From positions 143,523,041-143,587,040 of the forward strand of contig NC_081406.1 in the NCBI RefSeq assembly GCF_030272615.1: a DNA stretch of 64,000 bases, read 5' to 3'. A program made the position numbers and the translations under genes. Each line of letters opens with the position of its first letter. Positions within the stretch are counted from its first letter, which is position 1. Source of the stretch: Cryptomeria japonica (lineage: Eukaryota; Streptophyta; Pinopsida; Cupressales; Cupressaceae). This document shows positions 56,523 through 64,000 of this stretch, piece by piece. The notes beneath the pieces were generated by a model. That model saw nothing but the letters and a program-made list of their open reading frames with translations, had not been told where the DNA came from and made no database searches.

Positions 56523-58987
56523 CTATGCTGTCCTAGAAATAATAAAAGAATCATCATTTACAAAGTCCTTTAATTTTTGCATTTGACCAACTTTAACAAG
56601 CCAGTCAAGTATACGGACAGTTCTATCATTAGATCCATCACCAAAAACATTTTTTCAAGGTCATGTCTTTTACGGAAGGTGCGTAATAATGTATTGTATA
56701 TTACAACGTCTGGAACTAAATGATTTGTTCTCATCTCATTCAGCATCGAGAGAGCCATGTCAAGTTTGTTTTCCTTGCATAGAGAACCAATCAGTATAGT
56801 ATAGGTTACAACATCTGGGGTAATACCAACCACTTTCATCTTTGAAAAATACTTGAAGGCCTTATCCAATTCACCATTTTTGCAATAGCCGTCAATCAGA
56901 CAGCTATAAGTGACTACATCAGGAGTCAAGCCTTCATCTAGCATCTTATGAAAGAGTGAAAGTGCTGTAGAAAAATCTCCTGCCTTGCACAGGCCATCAA
57001 TGACTTTGCTGTATGTCACTTCATCAGTTTTCAAATCCCTTGTCGCCATCTCCTCTAATATCTTTCATACCATGTTACCAGTTTTCTCCCGTTCTACAGA
57101 ATGCACACATCAGTGAATTATATGTAATTACATCAGGAAGATGTCCCCTATTTTCCATCTCAGAAATAAGTGTAAATGCTTCCTTTGCCCTGTTACTCTG
57201 ACATAAATCACCAATTAGAATGTTGTAGGTAACAACATCTGGGGAGCAGCCTTTGCTTAGCATATTTTTAAACAACTTTCGAGCCTTTTCCACCTCATGC
57301 AATTCACATAGGCTGCGTATCAAAGAATTATAAGTAATCACATTTGGTTGTAAACCCTTCTCGACATGTCATGGAAACAATTCCAAGCCTTGTCCATCCT
57401 GCCATCTTTGCACAGTCCATCAAGAATTGAATTAAATGTCACTACATCAGGCAAAGGACCAAACTCCATCATTTGTACAAACAGATCGTAGGCTTTGTCT
57501 GTTTTCCCAGCCTTGCAAAATCCATTTATCAGACTATCATAAATATAGCAGTTAAGCAAATGGCCGTCTTGTAACATTTTACCTACTAATCCTAGAGCTT
57601 CATCTATTCTTTCTACTTTGCAAAGACCATCAATCATGGTGCCGTATGTAACAATATCTGGAGTGCAGTAACTATGTTTCATTCCAGCTACTAACCTTAA
57701 GGCTTCATCTTCCCTTCCCACCTTGCAGAGACCATTAATTAGGGTACTGCATGAAATAATATTAGGAGAAATGCCAGTTTGTATCATCTCAGCAAACAAA
57801 ACAAGAGCTTCAACTACTCTACCTCGTTTGCAGATCCCATCAATTAGGGTGTTGTATGCAACAATATCTGGAGTGCAGTAACTATGTTTCATTCCAGCTA
57901 CTAACCTTAAGGCTTCATCTTCCCTTCCCACCATGCAGAGACCGTTTATTAGGGTATTGCACACAATAACATCAGGAGAAATGCCAGTTTGTATCATCTC
58001 AGCAACCAAAACAAGAGCTTCAACTATTCTACCTCTTTTGCATATCCCGTCAATCAGGTTGTTGTATGTAACAATATCTGGAGAGCAGTAACTATTTTTC
58101 ATTCCAGCTACTAACCTTAGAGCTTCATCTTCCCTTCCCACCTTGCAGAGACCATTAATTAGGGTATTGCATGAAACAATATTAGGAGAAATGCCAGTTT
58201 GTATCATCTCAGCAAATAAAACAAGAGCTTCAACTATTCTACCTCTTAAGCATATCCCGTCAATTACGGTGCTGTATGTAACAATATTTGGAGTGCAGTA
58301 ACTATGTTTCATTTCAACTAGTAACCTTAGGGCTTGATCTTCCCTTCCCACCTTGCAGAGACCATTAATTAGGGTATTGCATGAAATAATATCTGGAGAA
58401 ATGCCTGTTTGTATCATCTCAGCAAACAAAACAAGGGCTTCATCTACTCTACCTCGTTTACATATCCAATCAATTAGGGTGCTGTATGTAACGATATTAG
58501 GGAAACAATGAGCGTGCCTCATTCCGTGAAAAATCCCAAGTGCTTCCTCTATTTGATCCCGTTTACACGAAGCCTTTATGAGGGTGGTATAAGTGACAAC
58601 ATCTGGATGTATTTCCATCTCTTTCATTTCAGCAAGAAGGGTGTTGATTCGAGGGATATCACCAGAGTTTCCAAGGCCACCCAAAAGCGTCGTGAAGGAT
58701 ACGACATCGAGAGGAAGGCGTTGAGTAATGGCTGAATGTACAAGGTCCCAGGCCTTGTTCGTGTTTCCCGATTTACAGAGGGCAGTAATATACTCAGTGA
58801 AGTGCTTGACATTAAATTTGTGGGTGATGTGAGGAGGGGGTTTGTCCTGTTTCTGTGTGTGTTCATGTTGAGATGAGGAGGTTTTGGAGTATTGTTTGGA
58901 AGAATGAGGAGGATGAGGATGAAGAGAAGGTACCTGTTTAAAGAGGGGGCATCGTATCCATTTGAAGTTGCGCATCATCATCTCCAT
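56523..58987 (-). pseudogene. P-class pentatricopeptide repeat (PPR) gene, broken
   Basis: The first ATG is at 58987; the open frame before it begins with TTG. An N-terminal ~60-residue basic, Ser/His-rich stretch suits an organelle targeting peptide. About 21 PPR motifs of 35 residues follow, with no introns and no E/DYW tail, so it is P-class, close in type to Rf-like PPRs. Such proteins bind organelle RNA one base per motif. The frame is lost near 57366 (one-base change after CFHDM), near 57080 (GE-to-GEK shift), at a stop where Trp is expected (about 57065), and by a 25-bp deletion near 56627. The largest intact part (58987-57338) still encodes 13 full motifs and most of a fourteenth. The reading would originally have ended at 56523; the present frame ends at 56570. 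Confidence 0.85.
57660..58505 (-). repeat. Four 210-bp tandem repeats inside the PPR gene
   Basis: The phrase gtgcagtaactatgtttcat recurs at 57663, 57873, 58083 (varied) and 58293, exactly 210 bp apart. Each unit encodes two PPR motifs, one ending EMIQTGISP(D/N) and one ending MKHSYCTP(D/N). High identity points to recent duplication or gene conversion. Confidence 0.85.
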
Positions 58988-58995
58988 CTTAATCT

Positions 58996-59043
58996 TCAAG
59001 CGCGTAACAGAGCAGAGCGGAGCAGGACAAAACCCTCGCGCAT
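58996..59043 (-). CDS. Upstream ORF in the PPR leader
   Basis: An ATG at 59043 opens a 15-codon frame (MREGFVLLRSALLRA) ending in TGA at 58998-58996, nine bases before the PPR ATG. It could lower translation of the main frame if the leader includes it. The transcript start is not known. Confidence 0.35.
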   Translation of the reverse strand: MREGFVLLRSALLRA

Positions 59044-59059
59044 CTTCTCTGACCTTCCT

Positions 59060-59811
59060 TCACTCAAGCTAAGAATTTTTTAATAAGTCTAAACTATTTG
59101 GGGCCTGGCATTATAGTTTATGGTTTATAGATTTAATATCTAAGTACTTTTTCTTTTCAATTGGTTTCTTAAATATGATTAATGTAGTTCACACTTTAAA
59201 AAAAATAAAAATTGAAAAAATATTTTTTTATAAAACTAGATTTTCAAGAATCCTAATCTATTTTAATAAAATTAAAATTATTTTTAAACTAATAAAATAT
59301 TTTAAAGCAAAAAATAAATCTTAGTAAATGAAAATATACATGAATCAATAGATAATTATTTTTTGTTTTCAATAAGTAAAATTAAATATTTTAAAGTACA
59401 ATTATTCAAACTATACAATTAAACTTTAAAAAATATATATATATAAAATCAATAATAATAAATTTTTTATAATAATTATGATTGTAATAAATAAATAAAT
59501 TTCTAAAATCATAAAAAATATTTCACTTTCATCTCCACTTCCTCTAATTATATTATTAAACTATGTTTCATAAAGTCGTCAATTTTTAATATCTATTCAA
59601 TCAAGTTCTTTAAAAAAATTAAAGTGAATTGGTGAATTGATTAATCTATTTGCATAAAACTAAAATATAGAATGATAAATTATTAAAAAACTAAAAATGA
59701 AACTTGATGTAGCTCACACTACAAAATAATATTTTGAAAAAATAATTTTAAATAAACAACACTTCCAAATCAATCCAACAACCCAAAAAATCTCTCTATT
59801 ATATACTGAAT
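59060..59811. other. AT-rich 5' flank of the PPR gene
   Basis: Very AT-rich with tatatatata at 59442-59451. It probably includes the promoter, but no specific element can be named. Confidence 0.4.
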
Positions 59812-59973
59812 GTAAAATGTTTAATAGTTAAATTATCCATTTGTTTCACATATTCTCTTCACATCTCTATAAAGCTATTAAATTCCTCAGCATTCAATCA
59901 TTTTCTATTGACCAAAGACAGCATGCATGTAATTCTAAATTAAGAATGGATGAATGAGATTAACATAACATCC
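59812..59973 (+). repeat. Duplicated locus, left arm of the filled site
   Basis: This matches 63793-63915 (gtaaaatgtttaatagttaaatta...cttagcattcaatca...gaatgagtttaaggtaacatcc). It ends with the aacatcc that is repeated at 63697-63703, the LINE target duplication. The left arm has about 35 extra bases (ttttctattgaccaaag and following). Confidence 0.8.
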
Positions 59974-60099
59974 TGGTTGGGGGATAAACCTCTGGCTTCC
60001 TCCCTTTCCCTATGAAGGATCCTTCATTCCACTAAGGAGTTCTTTGGCTTGCACATGTCAGACTTCTTTTATGTCAATTCCTAGAAAGATGTTTCTACT

Positions 60100-60650
60100 T
60101 GCTATCAAGACCAACCACATCTTCTCCCTATAGCTCATGAGTTACGACAGAAGCTAAAATTGATTAGGTTGCCTCTCTTTCCTTCTGATGACTCATTCAT
60201 TTGGAAATGGAACCGTAATGTGGTGTTTTCAATCAAATCTGCCTACCGATGTCTCCTATGGATTGATGACCCCCTGATTGGTGGAAGCTTATTTAGAATC
60301 CCCATCTTATTCCCAAAGTCAACTTCCTTTGGTGGGTGGCAATTCATAATAAAATTCTTATGCTCGATAACCTCCATAAGTGACGATTCCAATTTTCCAG
60401 TAGATGTGTACTTTGTAAATTGGATGCTGAAAACTTCTCTCATCTTTTTTTACATTGTGACATTGCCATAACTCTTTGGGATATGGTTTATCAGAAATTT
60501 GACCTCCATTGGCCAATGAATGAAAGCTTAGTGCAATTATTGCAAGAATGGGATAGCTCATCCCACAACCCCCTTGTTAGTCTGCTCTGGAAATAGATAC
60601 CACCACACCTTGTCTGGTGTATCTAGAAAGAAAGGAACAACAAAAACTTC
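60100..60650 (+). pseudogene. LINE F zinc-finger region (zf-RVT)
   Basis: SDDSFIWKWNRNVVFSIKSA is followed, with frameshifts, by PKVNFLWWVAIHNKIL, the cysteine pair in CVLCKLDAENFSHLFLHC, ITLWDM, and CI-stop-KERNNKNFWGKF. These are the zf-RVT domain and following connector at the C-terminus of plant LINE ORF2. Confidence 0.8.
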
Positions 60651-60839
60651 TGGGGAAAATTTGAAACCTCTACTACGTTGGTTGTTGGGGGATTTTTTAA
60701 ACTGCTAACGGAAAATCTTTCAATTATTTCAGTTAAACTACCCACTAACCCACCATTCATAGCTGATTTTGAAATTGCTCGTAGATTGAACCTTCCAGCC
60801 TCCTTCACTACTTTTGATAATTCAAAGCGCATTTAGAGG

Positions 60840-61266
60840 TTGAACACTAAATGGAAACCTCCTTATTGGAGCTACACAAAACTTAATTTTAATGGTGCTG
60901 CTCAACGAGGTTTGGCAACTAGGGGTGGAATCCTAAGAACTCATACTAGAGAGTTGGTTGCAGCTTATGCAAGTAATTTGAATGGACATTCTAGCAATCA
61001 AGTTGAAGCTATGGCTTTGCTTTGGGGCCTTCACATTTCCCTTTACATTGGGGTCAAGACAATTGTCATTGAAGGTGACTCAATGTTGATAATTGATGTT
61101 GTTAAAGGGCTGAATAGAATAAACTAGTTTATTGATGGTATCATTAGAGACACATTCAGACTTTTATCTGCCTTTGACTCCTCCCTATTGAACCATACCT
61201 ACAAGGAAGGTAACTGTGTGGCGGATGTCATGGGGGCCCTTGGTGTAAATTTCAATGGAATAAGAT
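60840..61266 (+). pseudogene. LINE F RNase H domain
   Basis: SYTKLNFNGAAQRGLATRGG, QVEAMALLWGLHISLYIGVK, IVIEGDSMLIIDVV and NHTYKEGNCVADVMGALGV give the RVT_3-type RNase H. In it the first catalytic D is N (NFNG), while E, D (EGDS) and the final D (CVAD) are kept. There is one stop at 61126. Confidence 0.8.
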
Positions 61267-61299
61267 GCTAGAGAATTCGTAACTCCCTACCCCCTCTAT

Positions 61300-63525
61300 C
61301 AGACTCCTTATTGAAGGAGAGACTAATAATATTACCTCTAATGGATATGAAATCTATTAAGCCTTTCCCTCATTCCCATTGTACTGCCTTTGAGGGGTGG
61401 ACAAGGGAATTTTTGAATTCAAATAATTGTAGCCTTCAGCCCAGTGGTACCAACGACTATTTGAGGTGGACTGCCACACATGCCATGAAATCTTTTTCAC
61501 TCATTTTTTAGCATTGCCTTTTGATCCTCATGATGACGCAATTCACTTATGCAATGAGGTATAAGGGTCGTATTGAGGATCGTGTGACTGAAGGGCTTGT
61601 TAAGATTTTTTAATAGGTGGCAACTTGGAAAATGACGTGTTTTCATGCTTCAAATCTGAGATGGTAATAATTATTTTCCTTAATGTCCCTTCGATTGGCT
61701 AGGAATACACTTCGCACACTTCTCCTAATCTGGCAAATTACTACGGCAATTATTTTGCCAAAGGGTTGCTTTATGCCTTATTGTTTTATGGCAACAAAAA
61801 ATATTATTTCTCCAAGCCATTGCTCTGTTTTTTCATTTCCATTCTAAAAGTTAAGGAGAAAACTTTGGCTATCTTCTCTAAGGAGGTGGAAATGGGAGGT
61901 GAGTCGGACAATCCGAAGGACTTCAAGAAGGATGTTGTCATATGGAACTATTGCACTGAGGCAGGTGTGGTGGATTTTATGAAAATGCCTTAAGGGGCAT
62001 GATGAACAACTTTCTATTCAATTTGCGACTTCATGGAATAACAGGCGAGTTGTTGTGGAGGGAATTTCTTTTGAAGTCACGAAGGAAGTCATTGCAAAGG
62101 CCACAAGACTTTCCCTTGAGGCAATAACATGGAAATACAGCAGCCATACGACCAATAGTGAACATGTGAGCAAATTTTTCAAATGGAAGGAAACACCGAT
62201 GAAATTCCAAGGCAGATTCGACAAGCTGAAACTCAAATACCCCTAGGATGTGGTATGTCTTCTTATCATAAAATATTTTACTTTGGAAGGTCGCCATAAA
62301 ATCTTTTACTGTTACCACCTACCTCTTCTTAACCATTTTAGAAACAATGATTTACTATGTTTGTCATTTTATTTACTCCATTTTATGGAAATCTCCATTA
62401 AAGATGCCCTTGACCCTAAAAATAAAGGTAAACCCCTAATTCCCCTTCACTAGGATTTAATTTGCCCTCCTAGGAACATAATGATGGTTCTATTGCCCCT
62501 TCTTGCTTCCCTCCCTTTAGCGACTTATGCTTCTAGTTTTACAACTCCCCCCCGCCCCAAGATTTTTTTAGCTTTTCAGTCAGGCTTTCACCTCCCCTGT
62601 GGTGCCTTCATCCTTTGTCACCATCGCTGAACTAATCCCTCCTTCTTGCCCATCCACTTTGGGATGGGACAAGATTTCTCCGCCCTCCAAAAGCAAAGGA
62701 AAGGTTAGGAAGCAAAAAATAATTATTATAGATAACTACATCTCTGAAGGGTCTAAAGAGGAAGACCCCATTGATGATACTATTGGTAGATGAAGATCTC
62801 ACAGATTGGCCTCTAACGGCTCTATGGATAAGAAGGTGGAGGCCTGCACTCACATGGCCAGTGAAGAAGATATGGAAGGGGTGATGAGGGGAAGATTGTT
62901 AATAGCCCCAAAAAAGAAGAGAACCTCGCTACCAGCATGGACTTTGCTAGCCCGGTGGACCCTGGCCCCTTAATGGGAGTCGACTCCCCTCAACTTTTGG
63001 AGACCCAAATGAATGTGAATCTAAAAAATAGCATTGAGGGATTAGAATCAAGAATGCCTACTCACCCTGAGATCCTAAAAAAATGATGTGGACCTCCTAG
63101 AAGAAACTGGAAAAGAGAGGAAGGTTAAGTCCAAAAAGAAAAAAGATAAGGATGGGGAACCCAAGCATGAGAGGAATACAAAACCCACTAATTCTGTGAA
63201 GGAGGAGCTATAGAACCCTGGCACCCATAGGCCCAACTTGGAGAAAGAAATCCAAAAGCTGAAAGAGGAAATTAAGGTTATCAACAACAGGCTAGAAATA
63301 AGAGACAAACAACAAGTCAGTATCAACAAGTTCTGCATTAGGGTCTTGCACAGTTCAGCTTTGACACTCTCCCCGCTTCATGACAAAACAACTGATGATG
63401 AGAACGACAGGCAAGCAGCCAAGGATCTCTTCAAATTCCTCTTAGAGGACTGGGAGAAGGCCATTAGTATGGAAGGGTCTCGTAATTTGGCCCCTTATTC
63501 TTTAGGTTTTTGTTGCATAGTTTAA
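61300..63525 (+). pseudogene. Extra ORF-like region downstream of LINE F RNase H
   Basis: Broken frames give, in order, DFKKDVVIWNYCTEAG, VVVEGISFEVTKEVIAKATR, HVSKFFKWKETPMKFQGRF, YFTLEGRHKIFYCYHLPLL, NHFRNNDLLCLSFYLLHFME, then a basic segment (KSKGKVRKQKIIIIDNYIS), acidic stretches and a coiled coil (EKEIQKLKEEIKVINNRLE, 63238 on). The layout (helical N-terminal domain, basic linker, C-terminal coil) parallels the second ORF of elements 1 and 2, without clear sequence identity. It may be a co-mobilised or separately inserted element. Function is unknown. Confidence 0.45.
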
Positions 63526-63703
63526 TCCGGGGTATGCCCCTGTTGCTATTAATTTCTACAAAACTCTCGTTTCTAGTTTTTTTTTGCCAACTTTCATTTG
63601 AACTCTCATCTGGTTTTTTTGTTGTTAATGTGTTGTTGATAATCATAGGCTATATTAAGGGTCAATGCCCTAGATATCGTTGCTTTTGTAATAAAAAACA
63701 TCC

Positions 63704-63779
63704 ATTGTATATATCTTATGTCAATTCCCCTCTCATTTTTTTACTTCTCAAACTCAAATAGTAAAATGGTTTTATGAGA
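63704..63779 (+). repeat. Right arm of the filled site
   Basis: attgtatatatcttatgtcaattcccctctc through ggttttatg matches 63916-63989 with few changes. Confidence 0.85.
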
Positions 63780-63792
63780 ATTTGGCAGGAAC

Positions 63793-63990
63793 ATGTAAAA
63801 TGTTTAATAGTTAAATTAGCAATTTGTTTCACATATTCTTTTCACATCTCTACCAAAGCTATTAAATTCCTTAGCATTCAATCAAGAATGGGTGAATGAG
63901 TTTAAGGTAACATCCATTTTCTATATCTTAAGTCAATTCCCCTCTCATTTTTTTACTTCTCAAACTCAAATAGCAAAATGGTTTTATGTA
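63793..63990 (+). repeat. Tandem copy of the locus without the LINE (empty site)
   Basis: It joins the left arm (to aacatcc, 63909-63915) directly to the right arm (attttctatatcttaag). It is the uninterrupted form of 59812-59973 plus 63704-63779. Confidence 0.85.
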
Positions 63991-64000
63991 GAAATTATGC

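Larger units (their letters stand above)
59974..63696 (+). mobile_element. LINE F, 5'-truncated, flanked by AACATCC
   Basis: The 3,723-bp insertion is flanked by AACATCC at 59967-59973 and 63697-63703 and ends in an A-rich tail (gtaataaaaa). The nearby copy at 63793-63990 shows the same locus without it. It begins in mid ORF2 (WLGDKPL), continues through the zinc-finger and RNase H domains to 61266, then carries 2.4 kb with extra ORF-like sequence before the tail. Truncation at the 5' end and a target duplication are typical of LINE insertion. Confidence 0.85.

Noticed and set aside
57660-58505. Regular 210-bp repeats as a CRISPR-like array or satellite
   Set aside because: The units are entirely coding and correspond to PPR motif pairs. 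Spacers do not exist.

Overview
This window looks like repeat-dominated nuclear DNA from a seed plant with a large genome, probably a gymnosperm. That placement is inferred from the density of old, nested LTR and LINE elements and from the single intronless PPR gene; it was not tested. I found no rRNA, tRNA, CRISPR or operon structure. Nearly all protein-like sequence is transposon debris with frameshifts and stops. The only host-type gene is a P-class pentatricopeptide repeat (PPR) gene on the minus strand at 56523-58987, and it is broken in at least four places.

Layout, left to right. A PPR 3'-end relic lies at 733-864 and a LINE reverse transcriptase at 1090-2149. A non-autonomous LTR element with three LTRs (2150-7046) is flanked by the duplication GAATG. 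A Ty3/gypsy element starts near 7052 and has domains in the order protease, archaeal-type RNase H, RT. Its RT is split by element 1 (8241-15042, duplication GGTTG), and its RT/RNase H boundary is split by a second insertion (15561-17145). An AT-rich ~100-bp array (17400-18070) and a featureless stretch follow. A LINE fragment (20540-21300) precedes a solo LTR (21306-22448 plus 27622-27722, duplication ACTAT) into which element 2 (22449-27621) inserted. Two nested minus-strand LINEs fill 28030-34015. A Ty1/copia element without RT occupies about 35750-41087 or 41867, followed by another LINE (41868-43740). An unrecognised long ORF (45010-52330) is split by a second copia element without RT (46630-50919). 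A LINE ORF1 (53600-55345), the PPR gene, and a 5'-truncated LINE (59974-63696) with its empty target site duplicated alongside complete the window.

The most unusual finding is the pair of elements 1 and 2. Both are LTR elements with a copia-type gag remnant (coiled coil, GLGYE-type motif, four CCHC knuckles) and no protease, integrase or RT. In place of pol they carry a second, separately started ORF of about 1,100 codons. The two copies are in opposite orientation and clearly divergent, yet they agree in start, domain order, internal motifs, length and C-terminus. Both also have a TATA-like box 145-190 bp upstream of the second ATG. I do not recognise the protein. The copia element at 35.8-41 kb carries the same gag C-terminal module and is a candidate relative of the autonomous partner.
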